DNA of 64,000 nucleotides from Sphingobacteriales bacterium. Its GTDB lineage: Bacteria > Bacteroidota > Bacteroidia > Chitinophagales > Chitinophagaceae. The notes under the pieces were generated by a model, which worked only from the letters and a program-made list of their open reading frames with translations, was not told the DNA's origin and did not search any database. The stretch is from positions 682,001-746,000 of the forward strand of contig SEFP01000002.1 of assembly GCA_004144185.1 (NCBI GenBank). The letters are read 5' to 3'. The position numbers and the translations under genes are program-made. Below are positions 52,517-61,502 of this stretch, piece after piece. Position 1 is the stretch's first letter. Each line of letters starts with the position of its first letter.

Positions 52517-52843
52517 ATGACATTGACAGAGGCCCAGCAAACCGTAGATACCTGGATTCGTACGATTGGCGTTCGCTATTTCAGCGAATTGACCAATCTG
52601 GGAATCCTGATGGAGGAAGTCGGCGAGCTGTCGCGTCTGATGGTCCGGAAATACGGCGATCAGAGCAGCAAATCCTCCGATTCCGGAGCGGAATTGGCCG
52701 ATGAACTGGCGGATGTGTTGTGGGTGGTTCTGGCACTGGCCAATCAGACCGGTGTAGACCTCACCGAAGCCCTGAAGGCCAACCTGGAGAAGAAAACGAC
52801 GCGCGATGCGCAGCGGCATCGCAACAACGATAAACTCCGGTAA
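52517..52843 (+). CDS. MazG-like nucleotide pyrophosphohydrolase
   Basis: From the ATG at 52517 the protein has 108 residues; an earlier ATG at 52496 would add seven. TNLGILMEEVGELSRLMVRK (about 32-51) contains the EExxE acidic metal site, and ELADELADVLWVVLALANQTG (about 66-86) the matching ExxD. This is a MazG/dUTPase-like all-alpha NTP pyrophosphohydrolase fold, which removes pyrophosphate from abnormal or excess nucleotides. The exact nucleotide is not known. It ends at a hairpin shared with the convergent T9SS gene. Confidence 0.85.
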   Translation: MTLTEAQQTVDTWIRTIGVRYFSELTNLGILMEEVGELSRLMVRKYGDQSSKSSDSGAELADELADVLWVVLALANQTGVDLTEALKANLEKKTTRDAQRHRNNDKLR

Positions 52844-52851
52844 ATACAAAA

Positions 52852-52878
52852 CGCCGCTGCAACGAGGTTGCAGCGGCG
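52852..52878. terminator. Bidirectional terminator between the MazG-like and T9SS genes
   Basis: Twelve-base perfect arms (52852-52863 and 52867-52878) with a 3-nt loop between convergent genes. The minus-strand exit is T-rich (TTTTGTATTT); the plus-strand exit leads into a TTCCGGAA octamer (52880-52887). Confidence 0.8.
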
Positions 52879-52907
52879 CTTCCGGAAAACGTCTGTTATG
52901 AGGCTTA

Positions 52908-54077
52908 TTAGCGAATCACAGTTAGCTGTGAAGCGATTGCACCACCATTAGCAGAAGTCAGTACGTACACATAGTTGCCCGCAGCAAGATCCGAAACGTT
53001 CAGACTCATTTCCTGAATACCAGCACCCAATTTCTGAGCAGGCTCCGTGCGGATGGTACGGCCGTTCAGGTCGGTGATGACCAGTGAAACAGTTGTAGCT
53101 ACTTGCAGGCTGAATTTGATAGTAGTACGGTCGCTGGCCGGGTTCGGATAGTTGCCGAAAAACGTCAGGTCGTTAGCAGTAAAGCTATTGTCTACACTCA
53201 GCGAGCCAGTCAATTTTACGATAGGCAGGATAGAGAAATTGAGCTGAGCAGTGGTGTAATCCCAATATTGGTCAACCCAAGTACCATTAGCATTCATGAC
53301 AACGTTCTGGTTACGGTTTACGGTATCCGTACCTCTGAGGTATGAACCTACACCAGTAAACGAACCACTACGGGAAGAACGCATGGCGAAAGTATCCATC
53401 ATGCCTGCCCAACTATACGTAGGCATAGTATAGCCCATAAAGAAATCAGAGTCGGCAGTTGCGAGGGTTTGTGGAGACGCAAAAAAGAAATTCTTCAGGC
53501 TATCTGCACCATTGCCGGCATTTGAAATACCCAAGCGTGTTACCGGTACTGACAAAGAGACGATAGAAGTGCCGGGAAGACCGCTGTTGTACGTCTTGGT
53601 ACCATCAGGCGTTTCAATCGCACGTTTCCACATGTTGAAACTTATCGTTCTGGTGCTGGTAGACTGCACGTGACCAGAGAAGGCGGTCCGGAAGCCCAGA
53701 ATGAGCATACCGGTATCAGTCTTATAACGGAAATGAAATTGTTCGGCAACACCTCTGCTAATCAGTGGGTTGGTACCAAAAATATAGCCGCTGTCATTTG
53801 GTGTAGCTGCATCTAACCGGTAGGCAACAGAGCTGTCGAAAATGCGACGTGAGTAAATATTGGAGAAGCCTTTCGGTAAAAAGGTATTATACGTAAAATA
53901 ACCGGTATCGGTCTGAGCAGCCGTTTTTTGCTGTGTATTCACACGTGCATTTACATCATTGTAGAGTGTGCCGGCTTCACTAACACCCAACGTAATCTTT
54001 GCAGGTGCTTTCAGCTCCTGCGCCTGGACAGTGCTAAAAGCAGCCAGAGCAGCAGTAAAAAGGAAAAGTTTTTTCAT
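52908..54077 (-). CDS. Secreted protein with T9SS type A sorting domain
   Basis: From the ATG at 54077 the protein has 389 residues with a signal peptide (about 1-20). The middle 270 residues are beta-rich, with repeated Asn/Thr/Ser patterns and no domain I recognise. The C-terminal 80 residues hold GNYPNPASDRTTIKF, then DLNGRTIRTEPA and a final block of strands (AAGNYVYVLTSANGG), a T9SS type A sorting domain. Codons are slightly richer in A/T than the neighbours. It is probably a secreted surface protein of unknown role. Confidence 0.82.
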   Translation of the reverse strand: MKKLFLFTAALAAFSTVQAQELKAPAKITLGVSEAGTLYNDVNARVNTQQKTAAQTDTGYFTYNTFLPKGFSNIYSRRIFDSSVAYRLDAATPNDSGYIFGTNPLISRGVAEQFHFRYKTDTGMLILGFRTAFSGHVQSTSTRTISFNMWKRAIETPDGTKTYNSGLPGTSIVSLSVPVTRLGISNAGNGADSLKNFFFASPQTLATADSDFFMGYTMPTYSWAGMMDTFAMRSSRSGSFTGVGSYLRGTDTVNRNQNVVMNANGTWVDQYWDYTTAQLNFSILPIVKLTGSLSVDNSFTANDLTFFGNYPNPASDRTTIKFSLQVATTVSLVITDLNGRTIRTEPAQKLGAGIQEMSLNVSDLAAGNYVYVLTSANGGAIASQLTVIR

Positions 54078-54217
54078 GGAAAAAGATTGAAGCATGCAAT
54101 TTAACGGAAATGCTGATAAATCCAACCATTTAAACCCTGAAATGTTATTTATATAGCGGCCTAAAGGCAGTTTTAAAGCACCTTTGAAGTCCGTTTTCCG
54201 ATTTAATTCTTCTTCTT

Positions 54218-54844
54218 TTGAACTTCCCATCCAAACTTCTCGAAGATGCCGTAGGCGCGTTCTCACGACTGCCCGGCATCGGCAAAAAAACGGCGCTCCG
54301 ACTCGTGCTGCATCTCCTCAAACAGGAACCGGCAGATGTACGGGTCTTCACCGAAGCCATTGACCGGATGCGGACGGACATTGTATTCTGTACCATCTGC
54401 CACAACGTTTCCGATACAGAGGTGTGTACCATCTGTGCCTCACCCAACCGTACCAAAACGCAGATCTGTGTAGTGGAGTCCCTCCGCGACGTAATTGCCA
54501 TTGAAAGTACGCAACAGTACCACGGACTCTATCACGTACTGGGTGGCATTCTGTCCCCTATCGATGGCATTGGTCCGGAACAACTGCAGATTGAATCGCT
54601 TCGTACCCGGGTGCAGACGACGGGTGCAGAAGAAATCATCATGGCGTTGTCGCCTACCATCGAGGGCGATACTACGGTGTATTATATTGCTCGTCAGATA
54701 TTGCCGTTCAACGCAAAAATCACCACTATTGCACGGGGTATTTCCTTTGGCGGCGAGCTGGAATATGCTGATGAAATGACCCTGGCCCGGTCCATTGCTA
54801 AACGACTGCCGATCGACAACTACGTTACAGTTTCCGGAAATTAA
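54218..54844 (+). CDS. recR: Recombination protein RecR
   Basis: This 208-residue protein starts with TTG at 54218; no ATG gives the full N-terminus. A helix-hairpin-helix SRLPGIGKKTALRL (about 16-29) is followed by a Cys4 zinc motif CTICHNVSDTEVCTIC (about 58-73) and a Toprim domain with VVESLRDVIAIE, GLYHVLGGILSPIDG and ALSPTIEGDTT. RecR helps load RecA in gap repair. Its last 20 bp overlap the 3' end of dapF on the opposite strand. Confidence 0.94.
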   Translation: MNFPSKLLEDAVGAFSRLPGIGKKTALRLVLHLLKQEPADVRVFTEAIDRMRTDIVFCTICHNVSDTEVCTICASPNRTKTQICVVESLRDVIAIESTQQYHGLYHVLGGILSPIDGIGPEQLQIESLRTRVQTTGAEEIIMALSPTIEGDTTVYYIARQILPFNAKITTIARGISFGGELEYADEMTLARSIAKRLPIDNYVTVSGN

Positions 54845-55640
54845 CTAATAGCGCTTCGAGATCAATCGTACCCTCAAACACCCACTGCGCCGGTCCGGTG
54901 AGGCAAACAGCGGTTGCTGTCTCCGGGCCGGTTTTTTGGTACTGTACCCGCAGCCAGCCGCCGGGTGTCTCCACCGGAATATCAAAGCTACCCAAAGCCG
55001 TTCCGGAAGCCGCGATAGCTGCTGCCGTTACACCGGTTCCGCAGCTAAGCGTTTCTGCTTCCACGCCGCGCTCGTACGTCCGTACATACAAATCAGCCGC
55101 ACGACGCTCCACGAAATTGACATTGGTACCACCGGGTGCAAAGCGTGGATCGTAACGGGTTTCCCGGCCTTTTAGATCGACGGGCTCGGAGTCAGCGTTT
55201 TCTGTCCAGAAGATATAATGGGGCGAACCGGTATTCAGGAAGATTCCGGTTGCATCGGTAGCCATTTCGGTCACATCCGCCATTTGAAGCGCTACCTGCC
55301 CATCGGATAAAATTTGAGCATCGTGTAGGCCATCCGCAGCCTCAAACCGAACGGCTCCGGATTGCACCAGTCCCAACTTTTGGGCAAAGGCTACCATACA
55401 CCGGCTGCCATTGCCGCAAAGCGTGCTGATGCCACCATCAGCATTGTAATACACCATCCGGAAATCGGCTTCGGAGGTTGTTTCCAGCAACATCAGCCCA
55501 TCAGCACCAATCCCAAACCGGCGATGGCACAAGGCCGCTACGTCGGCCTGGGTCAAAGAGTAGATGCCGGCGCGGTTGTCCAGCAACATAAAATCGTTGC
55601 CGGTGCCCTGGTATTTGGCAAACTGAATGACTTGTGACAT
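54825..55640 (-). CDS. dapF: Diaminopimelate epimerase
   Basis: This 271-residue protein has the DapF fold. KYQGTGNDFMLLDNR opens the family; TLCGNGSRCMVAFA (about residue 75) holds the first active-site Cys and ETLSCGTGVTAAAIA (about 215) the second. It converts LL- to meso-diaminopimelate for peptidoglycan and lysine. This agrees with a Gram-negative cell wall. Convergent with recR; the two share 20 bp at their 3' ends. Confidence 0.96.
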   Translation of the reverse strand: MSQVIQFAKYQGTGNDFMLLDNRAGIYSLTQADVAALCHRRFGIGADGLMLLETTSEADFRMVYYNADGGISTLCGNGSRCMVAFAQKLGLVQSGAVRFEAADGLHDAQILSDGQVALQMADVTEMATDATGIFLNTGSPHYIFWTENADSEPVDLKGRETRYDPRFAPGGTNVNFVERRAADLYVRTYERGVEAETLSCGTGVTAAAIAASGTALGSFDIPVETPGGWLRVQYQKTGPETATAVCLTGPAQWVFEGTIDLEALLVNFRKL

Positions 55641-55651
55641 GATCTGATCGG

Positions 55652-57106
55652 TTATTGACGTTCCGGAAAATAGGTTTCGGCACGGGAACGCTCATTCGGG
55701 CCGTTGGTATACAATCCCGACCGCCAGACCCGGTTCTTGGCTTCTCCCGGTGCGGTACTGTGCAGGAGTAAAAAATCGTCGAGCCGGGTACCGGGCTGAA
55801 AAAACAAGAACGAACCGCTTTTACCGGTGTGTTGCACATCATCGTAGCGCCAGACTTCATACGGACGGCTGCCGGATTCCTGATACACTTCCACACGCTC
55901 GGTAGGCGGACCATATTGCAGATACACCCGCCCCCGCTCGGTTTCATACCCAATCCGGCTGCCCAGATTAAACAGGCGGTTTACGGTACGGACCTCATCC
56001 GCATACTTTTTCCAGGCGCTTTCGGGATCTTCCGGATTCCGGGCTGCAAAAAACGAGTAGATGAAGGTGCGGATGAAGGTGGGATCGGCTCCCTGCAACA
56101 ACGCGCGGATGGATACGCCTTCGTCTGGTTTGGCAATCGGCTGAATCATCTTCAGCATCGCCTTGAGCTGCTGCGGCTTGTAGGGCTGCACAAACGTGTT
56201 TTCCACCCGGATATACTCGTCCAGCTTTTGCCCGCGCGCAACCGAATCGGCGCCACCAATTATAGTATCGGCTTCAGGCTGGGCATTGCTGCGCTGAAAC
56301 GCACGCCGGCTGCTGGCCCAGATTTTTCCGGAAGCATCGGTGAGCTGCGTTTGAAGGATAAAGTTTCCGGATGGCAATTTGGCGATGGGCAGGCTGATGT
56401 AAGCCGCGGCAACCCCATTTTGAACGCTGCAGGTATCAGTCTGCTGAAACCGGCCGAAGGGCGCCTGACCTTTCAGTAGGGTACTTTGAATCCGGAAAGG
56501 CTTTTTCGGACCTGTCAGTGCAGGCAGTTCATAAGCTTCCACATAATAATGCAACGTTCGCTGGTCGTCCCCGGCAAAATCGACGGTTAATGGCAGAGAG
56601 AGCCAGCCGTTCCGGATAAACAGTTTGGCAGGCTGACTGATATGGTAAAATGTATCCAACAACTGCGGCGGCGACATCTTTAGCATCGGGCTGTCGACCT
56701 GAAACGCGGAGGTTAGCGTAAAGCTTTCAGCAGGCGCCAGCGGCTCGGTACATTGCAGCTCGACCCGATAGCTTCCTACCGGCAGGTTCTGCGTGTAGCC
56801 ATCCAGCAGGTTTACGAATGCAGCATTTTTGGGCGTTACCGGTGGCGTCCGGGTCACCCAACGGTCTGTTTTGACCAATGTGGTATCGCGGTAGATGCGT
56901 AGCTCGGTCGTATAGGTAGCAGCAATCAGCGAGTCGGTGGTGTTGACGCGCTGATAGTGCAGCACCGTAGGCAGAATTTGCCAGTAGATTTCGGCACGTG
57001 CCCGGGTAGCCGACGCCCGGAATACGCTTACATTCATATTCCCTTGTTGGGCAGCTGTGCGTTCGGCTAGCAACAGCAGCAGTATCCATCCCATAAAACG
57101 ATCCAT
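55652..57106 (-). CDS. GWxTD domain protein
   Basis: From the ATG at 57106 the protein has 484 residues, with a signal peptide (about 1-20). The C-terminal third (about 370-475) matches the GWxTD-domain family as I recall it, with NRLFNLGSRIGYETERGRVYLQYGPP, then PYEVWRYDDVQ and NRVWRSGLYT; the tryptophan-rich motif itself is only partly visible. The N-terminal two thirds are beta-rich and Pro/Thr-rich. Members are predicted periplasmic or secreted proteins of unknown function. It lies 11 bp upstream of dapF on the same strand, but its own promoter element is at 57136. Confidence 0.72.
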   Translation of the reverse strand: MDRFMGWILLLLLAERTAAQQGNMNVSVFRASATRARAEIYWQILPTVLHYQRVNTTDSLIAATYTTELRIYRDTTLVKTDRWVTRTPPVTPKNAAFVNLLDGYTQNLPVGSYRVELQCTEPLAPAESFTLTSAFQVDSPMLKMSPPQLLDTFYHISQPAKLFIRNGWLSLPLTVDFAGDDQRTLHYYVEAYELPALTGPKKPFRIQSTLLKGQAPFGRFQQTDTCSVQNGVAAAYISLPIAKLPSGNFILQTQLTDASGKIWASSRRAFQRSNAQPEADTIIGGADSVARGQKLDEYIRVENTFVQPYKPQQLKAMLKMIQPIAKPDEGVSIRALLQGADPTFIRTFIYSFFAARNPEDPESAWKKYADEVRTVNRLFNLGSRIGYETERGRVYLQYGPPTERVEVYQESGSRPYEVWRYDDVQHTGKSGSFLFFQPGTRLDDFLLLHSTAPGEAKNRVWRSGLYTNGPNERSRAETYFPERQ

Positions 57107-57135
57107 TCGTGGTTCCTTTGCTTGAAATTTGGCTG

Positions 57136-57143
57136 CAAAATTA
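57136..57143 (-). promoter_or_regulatory. -7 promoter element of the GWxTD gene (TAATTTTG on minus strand)
   Basis: TAATTTTG on the minus strand matches TAnnTTTG and lies 29 bp upstream of the GWxTD ATG. Confidence 0.45.
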
Positions 57144-57156
57144 ACTTCTTTCAACC

Positions 57157-57738
57157 GTGACTGTCCTTTCACTGCTGCCGTTTCCACCCCTGCTCTGGTG
57201 GCAGACCGCGTTTCAATCCTCCGGCAGCCTGCTGGATGCGACGGAGCCGTTCCGGAAAATGGGCTACCGGAACCGATACCGGCTGGCCTCTTCCAACGGA
57301 CCGCTCTGGCTTACGATTCCCATTATCGGAGGCCGCGAGCAACGTCGTCCGGTGGGGCAGATCAAAATCGATAACCGGCTTCCCTGGCAGCGGAATCATT
57401 GGCGCAGTCTGGTCAGTATTTACCGGCGCACACCTTTTTTCGACCACTACGAGCCGCTGCTGCAACCGCTGTTTGAAACCGCGTTCGATGGTCTTTCAGG
57501 CTTTAACAAAGCCTCCATCCACTGGTGCAGCGAAGCGCTGGAAGCTTCAGCGCCCCTCACGATTACAGACAACCTACCGTCTGCTTTTGACGATCGACGG
57601 GAAAGCCGCATTTCCTTTACGGATCCGCACGCGCCGTATGCACAGCCCTTTCTGGAGCGAACCGGTTTTTTGTCTGGAATGAGCATTCTGGACCTGCTGT
57701 TTTGTGAAGGCCCGGCTGCCAAAAGCTGGCTGCGCTAA
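57157..57738 (+). CDS. WbqC family protein
   Basis: This 193-residue protein starts with GTG at 57157. EPFRKMGYRNRYRLASSNGP and PIIGGREQRRPVGQIKI, with NHWRSLVSIYRRTPFFDHY later, match the WbqC-like family, which shares a helix-strand pattern and Tyr/His/Arg positions. WbqC homologues are found in O-antigen and other polysaccharide gene clusters, but their activity is not established. Its promoter region overlaps that of the divergent GWxTD gene. A terminator follows at 57742. Confidence 0.82.
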   Translation: MTVLSLLPFPPLLWWQTAFQSSGSLLDATEPFRKMGYRNRYRLASSNGPLWLTIPIIGGREQRRPVGQIKIDNRLPWQRNHWRSLVSIYRRTPFFDHYEPLLQPLFETAFDGLSGFNKASIHWCSEALEASAPLTITDNLPSAFDDRRESRISFTDPHAPYAQPFLERTGFLSGMSILDLLFCEGPAAKSWLR

Positions 57739-57741
57739 AAA

Positions 57742-57780
57742 GAAACAGCGGCTTTCGGAAATTCCGGAAGCCGCTGTTTC
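57742..57780. terminator. Bidirectional terminator after the WbqC-like gene
   Basis: Thirteen-base perfect arms (57742-57754 and 57768-57780), extendable through a G-T wobble into the TTCCGGAA octamer (57762-57769) that sits in the inner stem. It separates convergent genes; the minus strand exit is T-rich. Confidence 0.82.
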
Positions 57781-57797
57781 ATATCTTGTGGAAAGAC

Positions 57798-58235
57798 TTA
57801 ATTGGCAGGTACTACAGTGCCTTTGATTTTCAGTTCGTAGCGGTCGCCTTTACCTTCCGGCAACAACGCGTTCGACTGGATGTAAACAGCTTTGTCGATC
57901 GGTCCTACGCGGCCTTGGGTATTGTACCGAACGGTGATCTTACCGGATTTGCCGGGAGCGATCGGCTCTTTAGACCACTCGGGTGTAGTGCAACCACAAG
58001 AAGCGCTTACATTTTGAATGATCAGCGGAGACTTGCCGGTGTTTTTGAATGCAAACACGTGCTCAGCCTGCGGTCCTTCTTTCACGGAACCGAAGTCATG
58101 CACTTCTTCAGCAAATTTAAATTTCGGCGCTTTAGCCGGGTTGGCAGCTTTGGTTTCAGTAGTCTGAACAGTTTGGGCAGACACGGCACCTGCGCTGGCA
58201 AAAGCGAGGAAGCAGGCGAGAAAAACTTTTTTCAT
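57798..58235 (-). CDS. DUF1573 protein (short)
   Basis: This 145-residue protein has a signal peptide (about 1-20). The mature part carries the DUF1573 pattern: KFAEEVHDFGSVKEGP, then FKNTGKSPLIIQNVSASCGCTTPEW, then KSGKITVRYNTQGRVG. The CGCT centre is typical and marks an immunoglobulin-like beta fold. These small exported proteins are common in Bacteroidota; function unknown. It lies downstream of its paralogue at 58304 on the same strand. Confidence 0.87.
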   Translation of the reverse strand: MKKVFLACFLAFASAGAVSAQTVQTTETKAANPAKAPKFKFAEEVHDFGSVKEGPQAEHVFAFKNTGKSPLIIQNVSASCGCTTPEWSKEPIAPGKSGKITVRYNTQGRVGPIDKAVYIQSNALLPEGKGDRYELKIKGTVVPAN

Positions 58236-58303
58236 GGTTGGATGGAAGAAAAAGAAAGGTTTAGAAGAACAGCAGTCGTCAGACAGACAGCTTCTTCAAA
58301 AGT

Positions 58304-58837
58304 TTAGTTGGTTTTGATAATCGATTGCGGTTCCGGAACCGATCCCGTAGGTGCTTTTTCCACTTCGCCTTTAAAGGTGAGCACTTTGGCACCTGCATTA
58401 CTCAACACCGTTACCGTTTTGGTAAACGGTCCCGGACGGCCCTGCGTGTGATAAGACGCCTTTACATAACCGGTTTTACCAGGCAGGATCGGCTCTTTGG
58501 TCCAGTCAGAAGCCGTACAACCACAGGCAGGTTGCGCGCGCTGAATGATGATCGGTTCTGCGCCAGTGTTGGTGAAGATGAAATCAAAGTCAGCATTTTC
58601 GCCTTCTGTTACCGTTCCGAAGTCATGAAGATCTTCCGAAAACGCCATGTTTTCAGCTGTCAGGTTCGACGCCTCAGTTTGCAGAGCCATGGGTTGGGCA
58701 ACAGCGACGGCAGCTGCCGGAGATGCTACCACTTCAGTAGTACCGGTGGCTTTCGGATCTTTCTTCTTCTTGTCACCGGCAAAAGAAGGAGCGGCTGCGA
58801 GGGTAAGCAGGCCGAGAGCCAAAATATATTTTTTCAT
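58304..58837 (-). CDS. DUF1573 protein (long)
   Basis: From the ATG at 58837 the protein has 177 residues; a TTG three codons upstream is possible. A signal peptide (about 1-20) precedes a Lys/Ala-rich linker and a DUF1573 domain: FSEDLHDFGTVTEGENADF, then IIIQRAQPACGCTASDWTKEP, then GYVKASYHTQGRPG. It aligns well with the shorter downstream protein, so the pair is a tandem duplicate differing in linker. Function unknown. Co-transcription of both copies is likely. Confidence 0.87.
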   Translation of the reverse strand: MKKYILALGLLTLAAAPSFAGDKKKKDPKATGTTEVVASPAAAVAVAQPMALQTEASNLTAENMAFSEDLHDFGTVTEGENADFDFIFTNTGAEPIIIQRAQPACGCTASDWTKEPILPGKTGYVKASYHTQGRPGPFTKTVTVLSNAGAKVLTFKGEVEKAPTGSVPEPQSIIKTN

Positions 58838-58948
58838 AAAGGGCAAAATAAAAGACAGGATTGTTACCTACAAATTTACTTTTCAGCAGATTGAAAAAAA
58901 CAGGCAGGACGTTAAAAAGTTGCCAGTCTTTCGCGCTTCAATCCGGGT

Positions 58949-58956
58949 TACTTTCG
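58949..58956 (+). promoter_or_regulatory. -7 promoter-like element (TACTTTCG)
   Basis: TACTTTCG ends 7 bp before the GTG start of the GT9 gene at 58964, matching the arrangement at other genes in the window. Confidence 0.45.
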
Positions 58957-58963
58957 CGCTGCT

Positions 58964-59983
58964 GTGGCGCACCGCTTTTTATTGATCCAAACGGCCTTTC
59001 TGGGTGATGTGGTACTGGCTACGGCCGTGGCCGAAAAGCTGCATGCTTTTTTTCCGGACGCCACGATCGACTTTGTAGTCCGGAAAGGGGCCGAAAACCT
59101 GCTGGCCAATAATCCGCATCTGCGAACCGTCTGGGTATGGGACAAGAAAAAAGGCAAAGGGTTTAATCTGCTCAAACTGGCGTTTTCCCTTCGACGGGAA
59201 GGCTATACCCATACCATCAATATGCAGCGCTTTTTTACCTCAGGACTGCTGACGGTGTTATCGGGCGCACCGGTACGGATTGGGTTTGACAAAAATCCCC
59301 TATCGGCTTTCTATACCCTGGCCCTGCCGCATGTCATTTCCGGAAAAGACAATCCGCAACCGGTGCATGAACTGGAGCGCAACCAATCGCTGATCGCAGC
59401 TCTTACCGATGAAACCCCTGCCCTGCCCAGAGTGTATCCATCTGCCATAGAGGAAGCTGCTATATTGCCGCATAAGCAGGCTCCCTACTACTGTATTTCG
59501 CCGGCTTCGGTCTGGGCCACCAAACAATACCCGACTGAAGGCTGGTCTCAACTCATTAATACCTTACCCGATACGGTTCCCGTGTATCTGCTTGGAGGCC
59601 CCGGCGATACCGATCTGTGCGAATCCATCCGGCAACAGTGTACCAGCGACCGGGTACAGAATCTTTCCGGAACATGTTCGCTGCTGGCTTCTGCCGCGCT
59701 GATGCGGGATGCGCTGCACAACTGGACCAACGACTCTGCACCGCTGCATCTGTGTACGGCCACCGGAGCGCGGGTCACGGCCGTATTCTGCTCTACTATT
59801 CCACAATTCGGTTTTGGTCCGGCCGGCCTCAACGGCCGCATTGCCCAGTTTCCGGGTGACCTGTACTGCCGACCCTGTGGACTGCATGGCCACAAGGTTT
59901 GTCCGGAAGGACATTTCCGCTGTGCCAGGGAGATTCCGCTGTCCGACCTCCGGGGTGGCCTTTCCGGAACGTTTATTTCTTAG
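58964..59983 (+). CDS. Family 9 glycosyltransferase (heptosyltransferase-like)
   Basis: This 339-residue protein starts with GTG at 58964. FLLIQTAFLGDVVLATAVAEKL (about 5-25) is the GT-B N-terminal signature of the LPS heptosyltransferase family. The C-terminal half has VYLLGGPGDTDLCESI and LHNWTNDSAPLHLCTATGARVTAVF, with an Asp-Ser/His region where GT9 enzymes bind the nucleotide sugar. Four or five Cys near the end (YCRPCGLHGHKVC) are a known feature of several Bacteroidota members. It probably adds a sugar to LPS core or a related glycolipid. The CCA enzyme gene starts 18 bp after its stop. Confidence 0.87.
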   Translation: MAHRFLLIQTAFLGDVVLATAVAEKLHAFFPDATIDFVVRKGAENLLANNPHLRTVWVWDKKKGKGFNLLKLAFSLRREGYTHTINMQRFFTSGLLTVLSGAPVRIGFDKNPLSAFYTLALPHVISGKDNPQPVHELERNQSLIAALTDETPALPRVYPSAIEEAAILPHKQAPYYCISPASVWATKQYPTEGWSQLINTLPDTVPVYLLGGPGDTDLCESIRQQCTSDRVQNLSGTCSLLASAALMRDALHNWTNDSAPLHLCTATGARVTAVFCSTIPQFGFGPAGLNGRIAQFPGDLYCRPCGLHGHKVCPEGHFRCAREIPLSDLRGGLSGTFIS

Positions 59984-60001
59984 CATTCTTTTTTCAGGCC
60001 T

Positions 60002-61426
60002 GTGCAACAACTGCCCGACGATTTTTTTACGCCCGAGGAAGCACGACTGCTTTCCACCATTCGCCAGGCGGCCGATGCGCTGGGAATCCGCGCCCGCGTG
60101 GTAGGCGGCTATGTACGCGACAAGCTGCTGGGACGCCCGACCAAAGACGCCGATATCGTTTGCGAAGGCGACGGTATTTTACTGGCGCACGAAGTTGCCA
60201 AAGCATTTCAGCCCCGCCCGAACGTTGCGTTTTTCAAGGCTTTTGGGACCGCTCAGATCCGGTTGGCCAGTGGTTTTGAAGTAGAGTTCGTAGGGGCCCG
60301 CAAGGAAAGCTACCGCGGCGAAAGCCGGAAGCCGGATGTGGAACATGGTACGTTCGAAGAAGACGAGATTCGTCGTGATTTTACCATCAATGCATTGTCG
60401 GTTCCGTTGTACGGCACCGATGGCTGGCAGGTTCATGATCCGTTTAACGGCCTGGAAGATCTGAAGCAGCGCATCATTCGCACGCCGCTGGATGGTGACA
60501 CTACGTTTTCAGACGATCCGCTGCGGGCTATGCGGGCGGCCCGGTTTGCTTCGCAGCTTGGGTTCGATATTTTTCCGGACACCCGCGCGGCAATGACGCG
60601 CACGGCCTCCCGGCTTTCGATTGTATCGCAGGAGCGGGTCACCGATGAACTGAACAAGATTATCCTGTCACCCAAGCCCTCGGTAGGTTTTATCCATCTG
60701 TTTGACACCGGATTGTTGCAGCAGTTTTTCCCGCAGTTGCCGACACTGGCCGGCGTGGAAATGGTGGAAGGGAAAGGCCATAAAGACAACTTCTATCACA
60801 CGTTGCAAGTGCTGGATAATGTAGCCGCACGTTCCCAAGATCTGTGGCTTCGCTGGGCGGCTATTCTGCACGATATCGCCAAACCAGCCACCAAAAAGTT
60901 TGAAGCGGGTAAAGGCTGGACCTTTCATGGCCATGATGCGGTAGGCGAGCGGATGGTGCCTAAGATTTTCAAGGCGTTGAAGCTGCCGCTCAACGAACAC
61001 ATGAAATACGTGGCCAAGCTGGTAGGCCTGCACCTGCGGCCAATCTCGTTGAGTAAAGATGCCATTACTGACTCGGCGATGCGCCGGCTGCTGGTAGATG
61101 CAGGAGACGATCTGGAAGATTTGATGATGCTGTGTGAAAGCGACATCACCTCTAAGAATGAAGTCAAGGTGCGCCGGTATCTGCAAAACTTTGCCCTGGT
61201 CAAAGAACGGCTCGAAGCAGTAGAAGCGACGGATGCCATGCGCAACTGGCAGCCACCGGTCAGCGGCGATGATATTATGCAACTCTTCGGCCTGCCACCG
61301 GGACGGGAGGTGGGCCTCTTAAAACAGGCAGTTCGCGATGCGATTCTGGATGGTGTAATTCCCAACACCCGGGATGCTGCGCTGGACTTTGTCAAGACAC
61401 AGGCAATTGCTTTGAAATTGCGCTGA
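60002..61426 (+). CDS. cca: CCA tRNA nucleotidyltransferase with HD domain
   Basis: This 474-residue protein starts with GTG at 60002. VVGGYVRDKLLGRPTKDADIV (about 34-54) is the class II nucleotidyltransferase motif; RRDFTINALSVPLYG (about 122-136) and LRAMRAARFASQLGFDI (about 175-191) are the following conserved regions. An HD domain occupies about 250-330 (WLRWAAILHDIAKPATK). It adds or repairs the 3' CCA end of tRNA. GT9 and CCA genes are co-directional, probably co-transcribed, and end at a strong terminator. Confidence 0.94.
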   Translation: MQQLPDDFFTPEEARLLSTIRQAADALGIRARVVGGYVRDKLLGRPTKDADIVCEGDGILLAHEVAKAFQPRPNVAFFKAFGTAQIRLASGFEVEFVGARKESYRGESRKPDVEHGTFEEDEIRRDFTINALSVPLYGTDGWQVHDPFNGLEDLKQRIIRTPLDGDTTFSDDPLRAMRAARFASQLGFDIFPDTRAAMTRTASRLSIVSQERVTDELNKIILSPKPSVGFIHLFDTGLLQQFFPQLPTLAGVEMVEGKGHKDNFYHTLQVLDNVAARSQDLWLRWAAILHDIAKPATKKFEAGKGWTFHGHDAVGERMVPKIFKALKLPLNEHMKYVAKLVGLHLRPISLSKDAITDSAMRRLLVDAGDDLEDLMMLCESDITSKNEVKVRRYLQNFALVKERLEAVEATDAMRNWQPPVSGDDIMQLFGLPPGREVGLLKQAVRDAILDGVIPNTRDAALDFVKTQAIALKLR

Positions 61427-61448
61427 GTTCATTCCGGAAGCAAAAACG

Positions 61449-61483
61449 AAAAGGGTTGCCATCCGATGATGGCAACCCTTTTT
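61449..61483 (+). terminator. Bidirectional terminator after the CCA enzyme gene
   Basis: Fifteen-base perfect arms (61449-61463 and 61468-61482) with a 4-nt loop, A/T runs at both ends. It sits 22 bp after the cca stop and 20 bp from the convergent lipoprotein stop. Confidence 0.88.
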
Positions 61484-61502
61484 AAATGAAGGTGATTAAA
61501 GC

